Shown one piece after another: positions 50,088 through 58,248 of a DNA stretch of 59,500 nt. Numbering within the stretch: position 1 is the stretch's first letter; every line of letters starts with the position of its first letter. A program made the translations under genes and the position numbers. The notes below the pieces were generated by a model. That model searched no databases. It was not told the origin of the DNA and saw nothing but the letters and a program-made list of their open reading frames with translations. This DNA comes from an uncultured Lachnospiraceae bacterium (GTDB taxonomy: Bacteria; Bacillota; Clostridia; Lachnospirales; Lachnospiraceae): positions 1 through 59,500 of the forward strand of contig CAMUAR010000016.1 in NCBI GenBank assembly GCA_947086895.1, in the 5' to 3' direction.

Positions 50088-50846
50088 ATGACAAAGGTGA
50101 TTTTGCGCGGCTGTAATGGGAGAATGGGACAGGTAATCACAGAGATTGCAGAAAATGATGCAGGGATTGAGATTGTGGCAGGAATTGATCTTGTCGATCA
50201 GGGAAAAAATCCCTACCCAGTATTTGGGCATTTGATTGATTGTGATGTTCCAGCGGATGTTGTTATTGATTTTTCTTCACCAAAGGGACTGACGGAGCTT
50301 CTGACTACTTGTGTGGAGCGAAAACTTGCAACTGTAATTTGTACGACAGGCTTTTCTAATGAGCAGATTGCGGAGATAGAACAGGCGGCAGATAAAATTG
50401 CAGTGCTGAGATCTGCAAATATGTCGCTCGGCATCAATACGCTCTCTAAGCTTGCGGCAGCAGCAGCGGCAATTTTTGCTGAAGCAGGTTTTGATATTGA
50501 ACTGGTAGAGCGTCATCACAATAAAAAGCTTGATGCGCCGTCCGGTACTGCGTTGATTCTCGCAGACAGCATCAATAATGAGCTTGGCGGCAGTTATCAT
50601 TATGTATATGACCGGAGCGGTCGGCGTGAAGTGCGGGATACAAAAGAAATTGGAATATCCGCAGTGCGCGGCGGAACGATTGTCGGGGAACACGAGATTA
50701 TCTTTGCAGGAAGAGACGAAGTGATTGAATTAAAACATACCGCATATTCCCGCAGTGTATTTGCGACAGGAGCGGTGCAGGCGGCGAAATTTCTTGCCGG
50801 AAAACCAGCTGGAATGTATGATATGAATGCAGTTGTTGGAAAATAA
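50088..50846 (+). CDS. dapB: 4-hydroxy-tetrahydrodipicolinate reductase
   Basis: The product has 252 aa. The N-terminal Rossmann motif is GCNGRMGQV, the substrate-binding/catalytic block is ELVERHHNKKLDAPSGTA with the catalytic His and Lys, and the C-terminal FAGRDEVIELKHTAYSR is typical. It reduces the dapA product with NAD(P)H in the diaminopimelate pathway. ATG 50088 is behind AAAGGAG. It is co-transcribed with dapA. Confidence 0.97.
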   Translation: MTKVILRGCNGRMGQVITEIAENDAGIEIVAGIDLVDQGKNPYPVFGHLIDCDVPADVVIDFSSPKGLTELLTTCVERKLATVICTTGFSNEQIAEIEQAADKIAVLRSANMSLGINTLSKLAAAAAAIFAEAGFDIELVERHHNKKLDAPSGTALILADSINNELGGSYHYVYDRSGRREVRDTKEIGISAVRGGTIVGEHEIIFAGRDEVIELKHTAYSRSVFATGAVQAAKFLAGKPAGMYDMNAVVGK

Positions 50847-50930
50847 AGCAATTTCAAAAGCGGTTTGTTGTGAAATGATATGTCCCTTGTCAAGTAGACA
50901 GGTTAAATATTTAAAATCGAGCGCAAATAA

Positions 50931-50965
50931 TGCCTATATTTCACTTTGAAGTGTAGGCATTTTTC
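50931..50965 (+). terminator. Terminator after dapB
   Basis: TGCCTA (50931-50936) pairs with TAGGCA (50954-50959) with an inner CACT/AGTG stem, followed by TTTTTC. Confidence 0.75.
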
Positions 50966-51021
50966 GATGCAAATATCTGTGTAATGAAACTTGTTGTCAG
51001 CACAACATGCAAAAGGCGCGG

Positions 51022-51047
51022 CGAACAGAGAGGAGTCTCTCTGTTCG
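51022..51047 (-). terminator. Hairpin downstream of the BceB-type permease
   Basis: CGAACAGAGAG (51022-51032) and CTCTCTGTTCG (51037-51047) form a perfect 11-bp stem with a four-base loop, flanked by AGGCG/CGCCT that extends it. Read on the minus strand it is followed by CCTTTTGC, a weak T run. It most likely terminates the minus-strand operon ending at 51088. Confidence 0.6.
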
Positions 51048-51087
51048 ATCATAATGCACGCCTGAAAAATAAAATTTGTTTGATCCT

Positions 51088-53037
51088 TTACTCGATGGTT
51101 TCCGGCAGTACATTTCGCTTTAAGCTAGTGTAAGCCATAAGGATATAAATAGCATAAATCAGAAAAAATATTCCAAGAGCCATCACAGTGATTGCAGCGG
51201 GGCTGTTAGCGCCCACCATAACGCCCGGTTCTGGCGCCTTGGCTAGAGTTAGAAGAAACGGTATGCCAATTAGAACTGGAGGAATTGCAGGCATAGTGTA
51301 ATAAATAGTAAATTGGGTGCGCAGAGCTTTTCGCATTTCACGCTGATCCATACCAAGTTTTTGAAGCAGCTGAAACTGTCGGCGGTAGTGTTGTGATTCG
51401 CTAAGCTGCTGTATGGTGAGAATTGTCGCGGCGGTCATAGTTAGAGCCAAGGCAAGGTAATATAAAGGAAACACTGTGATGGTGGTCATAGAAGCCAATT
51501 CCGCCTCTATGTTGGCTTTGGAAGATACAATATCGAAGGAGGCGACGCGATCCTCACTTTGATTTATTGCATTTAGTGCGGCAAATTGTTCTTGGCTTAC
51601 CGGATATATTGTTTTGGCAGCGTATGCTTGGTGATGGATAAGACATTCATTTATTGCATCATCAGGAACAACTAAAATATATCCCCTTCCATTGCCTGCT
51701 ACATAGTTCTGAAAAAAATGTTCTGTGTGGACACTGCTGAGAGTGAGTGTTTTTCCATCTACGATAATAGGCTCTGTATAATTTTTCAGCGGTTCTTCCA
51801 GATAAGATATACAGTGAATTAAATATTGTCCCTGTTTTAATTCTGCTGCCGGATAGCCTGCAATTTCCCGCAGGGCAGCATAATCGCTGTAGCGCATCAA
51901 AGGATCTTTATCATAGCCGTAAGTATAGTAAACAATAGTAGAATCAATATATTCCATAACCTGAGCATTTTTATTAGAATAAACAGGATAAAGTAAAGAT
52001 AATTCCATCGGAATATTAGCGTTGATATAATCCAGATATAAATTAAAATCTTGTTGTTTATCATTGATTCCAATATATAAGTCAAAGCAAGTTTGCTGCA
52101 TGGAGCGCCCTTGAAACAATCCTTTAAAAACCAATCCGCTTCCTTCGGAGATTAAAGTGGCAGTAAAGATCATGGAGATTGTAGCCATCAGAACTCCCAT
52201 AGTGGCAAGTTTTGCGGTGAGGGTGCGAAAGATTAGAAGATTCTGCCCGCGGTATTTTCTGGAGGGCTTCCGGTTGAAAAAGGCGGGAACACCAGAGGCA
52301 AAGCTAAGGAAAAACCCGTACAAAAAAAGAATCAAACATCCCGCGCCAATCGTTCCCCAAAGGAGATTTCTAGTTATAAGCATCAAAGTTCCAACCACGC
52401 CTAAAACAATGGAAAAAGCAAAAATTTTCTGCCGTTTTTTTTCTGTTTGAATTACAACGCCTTCGTTCTGCTTATCAAAATAGATAAGATCGTAAATTTT
52501 CATTTTTCGAATACGCTTGCGGCTTTTTCGAAGAGCAAATAAATAGATCAAGGCAAAATAAATTATGCTAAGTCCAACAGCGGAAAAAGAAAAACCAAAA
52601 GAAAAATGATACGGCAGACCAAATAAAGTCAATATAATTGCCCGGAAAGCTTGATAGAGCAGGCTGCCAAGCAGAATTCCAAGGACTAGGGCGCATCCGC
52701 CAACTGCCAGATTTTCTAAAAAGAACAAACGGGCGATCTGTCTGTTTTCCAGTCCGATTAAAAGGTAGTTTCCAAGCTCGCGGCTGCGGCGCAGCAGCAT
52801 AAATTTGATCGAGTAAGATACCAGCCAGCCAAAGACACATACAACGACCGCACTGGCCAGCCAGATCATGAAGGGCAGTTGAGACATACTTGACGCCAGC
52901 GTTTGAAGCTCTTCTGAGAACACTAAGCCGTTGAAGGAATAAAGCAGAGCAGCGGCAAGCACGATTGTGACAAAGTAGATTAAGTAATCAGAAGCCTGGC
53001 GTTTCGCATTGCGCAGAGAAAGTTTAAATAACGTCAC
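51088..53037 (-). CDS. BceB-type ABC transporter permease
   Basis: The product has 649 aa, the normal length of BceB/VraG-type permeases. Ten membrane helices are expected, with a single large extracellular domain between helices 7 and 8 (about 310-510), the part that senses or binds peptide antibiotics in this family. The N-terminus (V/M)TLFKLSLRNAKRQASDYLIYF is diagnostic. GTG 53037 is chosen rather than the open frame from 53079 because GGGAGGTGAT lies immediately upstream. It overlaps the ATPase gene by 14 bases, giving coupled translation. It belongs with the intramembrane-sensing kinase and regulator upstream. Confidence 0.92.
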   Translation of the reverse strand: MTLFKLSLRNAKRQASDYLIYFVTIVLAAALLYSFNGLVFSEELQTLASSMSQLPFMIWLASAVVVCVFGWLVSYSIKFMLLRRSRELGNYLLIGLENRQIARLFFLENLAVGGCALVLGILLGSLLYQAFRAIILTLFGLPYHFSFGFSFSAVGLSIIYFALIYLFALRKSRKRIRKMKIYDLIYFDKQNEGVVIQTEKKRQKIFAFSIVLGVVGTLMLITRNLLWGTIGAGCLILFLYGFFLSFASGVPAFFNRKPSRKYRGQNLLIFRTLTAKLATMGVLMATISMIFTATLISEGSGLVFKGLFQGRSMQQTCFDLYIGINDKQQDFNLYLDYINANIPMELSLLYPVYSNKNAQVMEYIDSTIVYYTYGYDKDPLMRYSDYAALREIAGYPAAELKQGQYLIHCISYLEEPLKNYTEPIIVDGKTLTLSSVHTEHFFQNYVAGNGRGYILVVPDDAINECLIHHQAYAAKTIYPVSQEQFAALNAINQSEDRVASFDIVSSKANIEAELASMTTITVFPLYYLALALTMTAATILTIQQLSESQHYRRQFQLLQKLGMDQREMRKALRTQFTIYYTMPAIPPVLIGIPFLLTLAKAPEPGVMVGANSPAAITVMALGIFFLIYAIYILMAYTSLKRNVLPETIE

Positions 53038-53782
53038 TGATATCACCTCCCAATGTGGCCAGAACATCCAGTATTTCATGGTAAAATACGGAGCGTGGGC
53101 GGTTTCCGCGCATCAGTTTGCTGAATACTTTTCCATCCTTTAAAAACAGCACTCGTTTTGCATAACTTGCACTGTAAGCGTCATGAGTTACCATTAAAAT
53201 TGTAGCGTCCAAATCTTGGTTTATGGCAGTCATAATTTCTAAAAGATTTTTTGACGCTTTTGAGTCGAGGGCGCCTGTAGGTTCATCTGCCAAGAGCAGA
53301 GATTGCCCCGCGATCATAGCTCTGGCACAGGCTGCGCGCTGCTTTTGACCGCCGGATACCTGGTAGGGGAATTTTTCTAAAATATCAGCAATGCCCAGTT
53401 TTTGCGCGATCTCCTGCACTTGTTGTTGTACTTTATTTGCATCGGAATGGTTGAGAGAAAGAGCCAGACCAATATTTTCTTCGATGGTTAATGTATCTAA
53501 CAAATTAAAATCCTGAAATACAAAACCCAACCGTTCCCGGCGGAATTTAGCCAGCTCGCTTTCCGATAAATCAGCAATATTGATTCCGTCCAATAAGATT
53601 TGTCCAGAACTGATGGTATCGATGGTGGAGATGCAGTTGAGCAGAGTGGTTTTGCCGCTTCCAGATGCTCCCATAATCGCCAGAAATTCTCCCGGTTCCA
53701 CATCAAAACTTATCCGGTTTAAAGCTTTGGTCACATTGTTTTTGTTGCCGTAGTATTTTTCAATATTTTGTACAGAAAGCAT
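53024..53782 (-). CDS. BceA-type ABC transporter ATP-binding protein
   Basis: The product has 252 aa. Walker A is GASGSGKTT, the Q-loop is FVFQDFNLLDTLTIEENI, the signature is VSGGQKQR, Walker B is [16 protein letters not shown] and the switch His is in MVTHDAYSASYAKR. The sequence is close to BceA/VraF ATPases throughout. With the overlapping permease it forms a transporter for target protection or removal of peptide antibiotics such as bacitracin. ATG 53782 is behind AGGAGG. Upstream lies a 170-base gap with an inverted repeat that may be the operator. Confidence 0.93.
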   Translation of the reverse strand: MLSVQNIEKYYGNKNNVTKALNRISFDVEPGEFLAIMGASGSGKTTLLNCISTIDTISSGQILLDGINIADLSESELAKFRRERLGFVFQDFNLLDTLTIEENIGLALSLNHSDANKVQQQVQEIAQKLGIADILEKFPYQVSGGQKQRAACARAMIAGQSLLLADEPTGALDSKASKNLLEIMTAINQDLDATILMVTHDAYSASYAKRVLFLKDGKVFSKLMRGNRPRSVFYHEILDVLATLGGDISDVI

Positions 53783-53822
53783 AAATCCTCCTAATTTATA
53801 GTGTATAAAATAAAACGAATAT

Positions 53823-53889
53823 AGAATTCTGTTTTACCAACCTCAAAAAATAATTTTTTTGTCTGTAAGAAAGGACAGAACAGAATTCT
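53823..53889 (-). promoter_or_regulatory. Inverted repeat upstream of the BceAB genes
   Basis: AGAATTCTGTT (53823-53833) and AACAGAATTCT (53879-53889) are perfect 11-bp inverted repeats with 45 bases between. A second small pair, TCTGT/ACAGA with an 8-base spacer (about 53862-53879), lies inside. This gap is where an inducible promoter of the transporter genes is expected, so these are candidate response-regulator sites. Confidence 0.5.
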
Positions 53890-53952
53890 TTGCTGCAGTA
53901 TTATCATACACCAAAAAGAAGGAGGGTGGTATTGATGTTGTATTATGTTTGC

Positions 53953-54963
53953 TTACGATTTTGTAAGGTTTTCTTTTGACGGAAAAATAAGCGTTACTGT
54001 AGTTCCATTTCCATCCTCTGAGGTAAGTTCCAGACCAATTTGCAAAAAAGCAGATAATTTTTTGCATAGATATAGTCCCATTCCAGTGGAACCGCCCCGG
54101 CTGCGGCCGTTGCTTCCGGTAAAGCCCCGGTCAAAGACTTGAGGAAGTTCGTGAGAAGGAATGCCAATGCCATTATCCTGAACAACAAGTTGAACTTGTC
54201 TGCCAAGAGAACGGGCAGAAATAGAAATGAGCGGTTCTTTGTTTTTGTAGCGGGCAGAATTTTGAAGAAGCTGACCGAGAAGAAAAATCATCCATTTTTC
54301 ATCTGTGTAGACAAAACAGTCCAGACCTTCGGTCTCAATTCGAACACCGCTGTGAATAAAAAGAGTTCGATGGTTTTCGATCGCTTTTGAAACAATCTTA
54401 TTTAAATTGATATAACCAAAAATACAATCCTGCTCCGGGCTTTCTGTTCTGGCGTAAAACAAAGCGCGCTCGACGTGAGCTTCAATCTGACTAAGTTCAA
54501 AAGTAAGTTTGCGCTTAGAAGTTCCCTCTAACTGGCAGCAGATTAGGCGTGCGGCTGTGATGGGGGTTTTGATCTCATGAACCCACTGTTCTATATATTC
54601 CCGATATTCCCGCTGAGCTGCCTGTGCGTCGGATACCGCACCCGTCATAGCACGACCTGCGCATTTCGTCAGATGAAAAAGTCGGCGTACGTATAAATTT
54701 TTTGGAGGGACAGTGCATTCGGCAAACAAGTATTTTTGGTCTAATTTTTGAAAAATAGCTTCCATTTCTCGAAGCTTTGCTCGCTGACAAAAAAAATTCC
54801 ACAGCAGAAGTATTCCAAAAATCAGAAGAAAAAACAGCAGAAGAATCGTGATTATACCAATTTGTGTTCCGGTGGCAGCAAGAAAAAACGCCGCTGCGGC
54901 GGCGCAGAAAAAAAACAACAATATACGCTTTAGCTGGTCGGATAAAAAGGCTTTTAAAGTCAT
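53953..54963 (-). CDS. BceS-type intramembrane-sensing histidine kinase
   Basis: The product has 336 aa. Two adjacent membrane helices (about 13-30 and 34-56) leave almost no extracellular loop, the signature of BceS kinases that receive their signal from the BceAB permease. The H box contains His129 in EQWVHEIKTPITAARL. HATPase_c motifs are QLLQNSARYKN, VVQDNGIGIP and GSTGMGLYLCKK. The start ATG (54963) overlaps the regulator stop (ATGA), giving tight coupling. The transporter genes follow after 170 bases. Confidence 0.93.
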   Translation of the reverse strand: MTLKAFLSDQLKRILLFFFCAAAAAFFLAATGTQIGIITILLLFFLLIFGILLLWNFFCQRAKLREMEAIFQKLDQKYLFAECTVPPKNLYVRRLFHLTKCAGRAMTGAVSDAQAAQREYREYIEQWVHEIKTPITAARLICCQLEGTSKRKLTFELSQIEAHVERALFYARTESPEQDCIFGYINLNKIVSKAIENHRTLFIHSGVRIETEGLDCFVYTDEKWMIFLLGQLLQNSARYKNKEPLISISARSLGRQVQLVVQDNGIGIPSHELPQVFDRGFTGSNGRSRGGSTGMGLYLCKKLSAFLQIGLELTSEDGNGTTVTLIFPSKENLTKS

Positions 54964-55625
54964 AATTGATACCCCATTCCCCGGCGGGTTTTGATACAGT
55001 CGGATAAACCTATGCTGTTTAGCTTGGCTCTTAATCTTGTTACATTGACGCTTAATGTGTTGTCATCAATATAGATTTGCTTGTCCCACAATATTTCAAT
55101 TAAATCCGCGCGCGCGACAATTTCGCCCGCATGTTCCATCAAACAGGCGAGGATTTGCAGTTCATTGCGGGAAAGAAGCACTGTTCCAGTATTTGTAGAT
55201 GCCGTTCCTTTTGTGAGGTGAAGCCAAAGACCATCGACGTTTAGAAGATCGGACTGTTCCGAAATACTGTTTCTTCGAAGAACTGCTTTAATCCGCGCGA
55301 GAAGAACAGGGACACGGTAAGGTTTTGTAATATAATCGTCGCCGCCAAGACTCAGCGCTTTTACTTCGTCCAACCCTGAATCGCGGCTTGTAACAAAAAT
55401 AATGGGAACAGAAACAGTTTTTCGTATTTTGACGCACAAAGAAAATCCATCCTGACCAGGCAGACCGATATCCAACAAAATAAGATCTGGATGGACTTTC
55501 AATATTTGCTCTGAAATATTTGTAAAATCGGTAATCGATAAAGGGCAGTATCCATCGTTTTTAAGAAGAAGCATCAGTTCTTCTCGAATACTAAGATCGT
55601 CCTCGATAATCATAATTTTTTTCAA
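54960..55625 (-). CDS. BceR-type response regulator
   Basis: The product has 221 aa. The receiver has IIEDD, phospho-Asp in ILLDIGLPGQDGF, Thr in IFVTSRDS and Lys in YITKPYRV. The winged-helix C-terminal domain ends KTRRGMGYQL, as in BceR/GraR regulators. The start is ATG 55625 with GAAGGAG upstream. It is the first gene of the kinase/transporter cluster and probably activates the bceAB-type genes. The chemotaxis-receptor gene ends about 100 bases upstream on the same strand. Confidence 0.93.
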   Translation of the reverse strand: MKKIMIIEDDLSIREELMLLLKNDGYCPLSITDFTNISEQILKVHPDLILLDIGLPGQDGFSLCVKIRKTVSVPIIFVTSRDSGLDEVKALSLGGDDYITKPYRVPVLLARIKAVLRRNSISEQSDLLNVDGLWLHLTKGTASTNTGTVLLSRNELQILACLMEHAGEIVARADLIEILWDKQIYIDDNTLSVNVTRLRAKLNSIGLSDCIKTRRGMGYQL

Positions 55626-55726
55626 TCCGCATTCTCCTTCACAAAATTTCTATTATGTATTGTACAATAAGAAAAAACATCAATCAACAAACAAATATTG
55701 TTTTTGGAAAATGCAGAAGATAAAAA

Positions 55727-57760
55727 TTATGAGCAAAGCTGAAATTTTTGTACCATTTTATTTAATTTTTCCGCCTGGGAAGCCAATTCTTCCGAGGTTG
55801 CGGAAGTTTCCTGGGACGTTGCGGAATTATCTTGCACTCCATGCGCAATCTCCTCAATTCCCAGACGGAGCTGTTTCATATTTTCCGCTTGGGTAGCGGC
55901 GTTTTCCGCGGTTTCCTGAATCAGTTCATTTACGTGATCCACGGCGTCTACTGATTCCTTCAATGAGTTCATAGCACTGACAGCAATGGAATTTCCCTTG
56001 TTAATCTCCTCAATCGAAATTTGAATCAGCTCTCTTGTTGTGATTGCTGCTTTGGAACTTTCTAATGCCAGTTTCCCAATTTCAGAAGCTACTACAGCAA
56101 AGCCTCTTCCAGCGTCGCCGGCGCGGGCAGCTTCAATGGAGGCGTTTAATGATAAAAGATTTGTCTGGGACGCAATATCCTCGATTGCCTGAATAATTCC
56201 AACTACTTTTTGAGAAGTCAGGTTAATCTCATTCATAGCATCCATCATCAACTTCATTTTTTCTTGATTTTTCACGATCATTTTGGTGGCCTCAGCTGTC
56301 ATTTTGGCGGAAGTTTCCGCGTCTTTCCGGCTGTTTTCCACCTGATTGGCAACTGTATTTGTGGTTGCTGCAAGCTGTTGGATGGACGCCGCCTGTGTTT
56401 CTGCGCCTTCCGCCAGTGTCTGGGAAGCTGTGGCAAGTTCGGCAGCTCCGACGGATACACGTTCAGAACTTTCATTAATTCCCAACATAACTTGATTCAT
56501 AGAACTTGAAATATTAAGCAGGGCAGCTTTAATTTTTTGAAATTCACCGACGTAATCATGTTTTAGATTTACGCTTAGTTTTCCAGCGGCGATCTGTGCG
56601 AGTGCTTCGGATGTTTCATCAATATATACGATGTATTCTTTCAGACGGTTGACTGTCTTCTGGAAGGATTCGCCCAGCGATCCAATCTCATCTTCGCTTG
56701 TAATGGAGAGACTGACGTCCAAATTTCCGGCGGCAAGCTGCTGTGCGGTATGGTTTAGCTCTAAAATTGGCTTTGTCAGATTTGCTGCGCTTTTTCGAAT
56801 GCTGATTGTAATCAGAACCATACCAATTATAAAAATAAGGATTAGAACACCGATCATTACAGCCAACATAGCGTAATATTCCGACAGCGGCAAGCTGCTG
56901 AGTACTATGTATCCAGTATTCCCAGCATGTTGCAGAGAGCCGTATTGCGTGTGTCCCTCTATTTTATATTTTAAAAATTTATCGCTTTTTGACATAACGG
57001 CATTTACAAGATTTTGAGATACATCAATGTCTTTGATATTTTTTTGAACAATATCATTTTGCGGGTGATAGAGAAACATGCCGTTCTCAGATAACAGCAG
57101 AACGCATCCATTTCGACCAATCTTATATTCCGTCATAATTTTTGTCATATGATCTAACGAAATATCCATACCCACGGCGCCGAGAACAGAGCCGGTAACA
57201 TTATCGTAGACAGGAGCAGCAGCACTTAAGATCATTTTTCCAGTAGAAGAATCAATGTATGGTTCTGTTAGAAATGTTCTTTTTTCCGTAATGCAAGGAT
57301 ACCATCCGCGCCCTGTAATATCCCAGCCTTCCTCACTGGTAAAGCCATCGGATTGTGTAAGTATGCTTGCATCTAAATCAGAGATCCATACAGCCATAAC
57401 ATTTTCGGAATCTGTATTTGCAATATGAACAAGATTTTCCATAACCGTATCCATCTTTTCGGTCTGCCAAATATCGTCGCCAGCGTTTGTGTTCATCATA
57501 ACATATTTTATCTCTGGATTTACCGCCAGCTGTTCCACGCTTTTAATGTATTGCTGTAAAAAGCCGGTTAATTGATTTGCGGCGGCGTTGGATTCTTCGG
57601 TCAGTTCTGTTTTTTTTGATGTGACAGACAGCCATCCAACCATATAAACCGCAGCAACAGCGATCAATAAAAACACGATAACAACGCTTTTGCCGATTTG
57701 ATAGAGAATTTCATCGGCAATTTTCTTCTTTGAATTTGTTCTTTTTTCTGAATGTTTCAT
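55727..57760 (-). CDS. Methyl-accepting chemotaxis protein with dCache_1-type sensor
   Basis: The product has 677 aa. TM1 is about 27-47, then a dCache_1-type periplasmic domain (about 50-295, with GRGWYPCITEKRTFLTEPYIDSSTGKM) likely to bind an amino acid or other small molecule, TM2 about 300-325, and HAMP. The signalling domain contains the hairpin tip ASQTNLLSLNASIEAARAGD then GRGFAVVASEIGKLA. ATG 57760 is chosen although the frame opens at 57826, because GAGGAG lies 6 bases upstream and residues before it are encoded by the pseudoknot-type leader. No other chemotaxis or flagellar genes lie nearby. Confidence 0.95.
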   Translation of the reverse strand: MKHSEKRTNSKKKIADEILYQIGKSVVIVFLLIAVAAVYMVGWLSVTSKKTELTEESNAAANQLTGFLQQYIKSVEQLAVNPEIKYVMMNTNAGDDIWQTEKMDTVMENLVHIANTDSENVMAVWISDLDASILTQSDGFTSEEGWDITGRGWYPCITEKRTFLTEPYIDSSTGKMILSAAAPVYDNVTGSVLGAVGMDISLDHMTKIMTEYKIGRNGCVLLLSENGMFLYHPQNDIVQKNIKDIDVSQNLVNAVMSKSDKFLKYKIEGHTQYGSLQHAGNTGYIVLSSLPLSEYYAMLAVMIGVLILIFIIGMVLITISIRKSAANLTKPILELNHTAQQLAAGNLDVSLSITSEDEIGSLGESFQKTVNRLKEYIVYIDETSEALAQIAAGKLSVNLKHDYVGEFQKIKAALLNISSSMNQVMLGINESSERVSVGAAELATASQTLAEGAETQAASIQQLAATTNTVANQVENSRKDAETSAKMTAEATKMIVKNQEKMKLMMDAMNEINLTSQKVVGIIQAIEDIASQTNLLSLNASIEAARAGDAGRGFAVVASEIGKLALESSKAAITTRELIQISIEEINKGNSIAVSAMNSLKESVDAVDHVNELIQETAENAATQAENMKQLRLGIEEIAHGVQDNSATSQETSATSEELASQAEKLNKMVQKFQLCS

Positions 57761-57773
57761 AGGCTCCTCGTTT

Positions 57774-57829
57774 CTGCGCTGCTTTTTTGTACAAACAATT
57801 TTGTGTACAGCAACGCGCAGACACAAATT
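57774..57829 (-). ncRNA. Candidate pseudoknot leader RNA, copy 3
   Basis: Read on the minus strand: a TTTGTGT (57827-57821, with AA extending it), b CTGCGCGTTGCT (57820-57809), a' ACACAAA (57806-57800), b' AGCAGCGCAG (57783-57774). Order and the TGTGTCTGCGCG and CGCAGAAA segments are shared with copies 1 and 2. The outer part of helix b differs from both, yet still pairs (TTGCT with AGCAG). The small hairpin between b and a' is missing. The b' strand ends 13 bases before ATG 57760. Confidence 0.6.
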
Positions 57830-57884
57830 GTGGTGTGAAAAAACTGCTTTTCACAAAAACACCCCGTTGTATATCTTTTTCTTC

Positions 57885-57913
57885 ATTATATCTCTATTTT
57901 CCTGATATTACAA
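57885..57913 (-). promoter_or_regulatory. Promoter of the chemotaxis-receptor gene
   Basis: On the minus strand, TTGTAA (57913-57908) and TATAAT (57890-57885) are exactly 17 bases apart. The leader would begin near 57877 and include the candidate pseudoknot and a GTGAAAA/TTTTCAC hairpin at about 57837-57856. Confidence 0.7.
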
Positions 57914-58248
57914 CAAAAATTTGACTCTAAATCGTTGTATTTATTTGTTGTTTTTTTCCTCTTGTAAATTTAGTTTATAAAAGGAAGCATCCATGTGAGT
58001 ATAAACAAAAAAGATAGTAAAAAATATATTATTTTCTTTTTGGAGATATCTGTAATTTTTTCTTAACCGGGACAAAAAACAGTAAATCTTGTATTTCATA
58101 TTCCAGTACGGTGCAGAGTTTATATAAAATATAAATTTAACCTCTCCTTTCACACTTTTTTCACACATTTCCCTGTAACTTTTCACAAACGTTCGATATA
58201 CTTGATAAGATTACACGGTTTACGTGATGTAAAAGGAGGAGAAACACG
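57914..58248. other. A+T-rich intergenic region between divergent genes
   Basis: About 330 bases without a supported gene. It should hold the promoter of the ABC ATPase; a weak candidate is TTCACA with GATAAG 16 bases downstream, near 58180-58208. I see no known RNA in it. Confidence 0.35.

Noticed and set aside
50880..50905. TGTCCCTTGTCAAGTAGACAGG-like sequence after dapB, reminiscent of some insertion-sequence ends
   Set aside because: No matching inverted end, no transposase and no target duplication were found.
57761..57826. N-terminal extension of the chemotaxis receptor
   Set aside because: It coincides with the candidate pseudoknot leader; the GAGGAG site and family N-terminus support ATG 57760.
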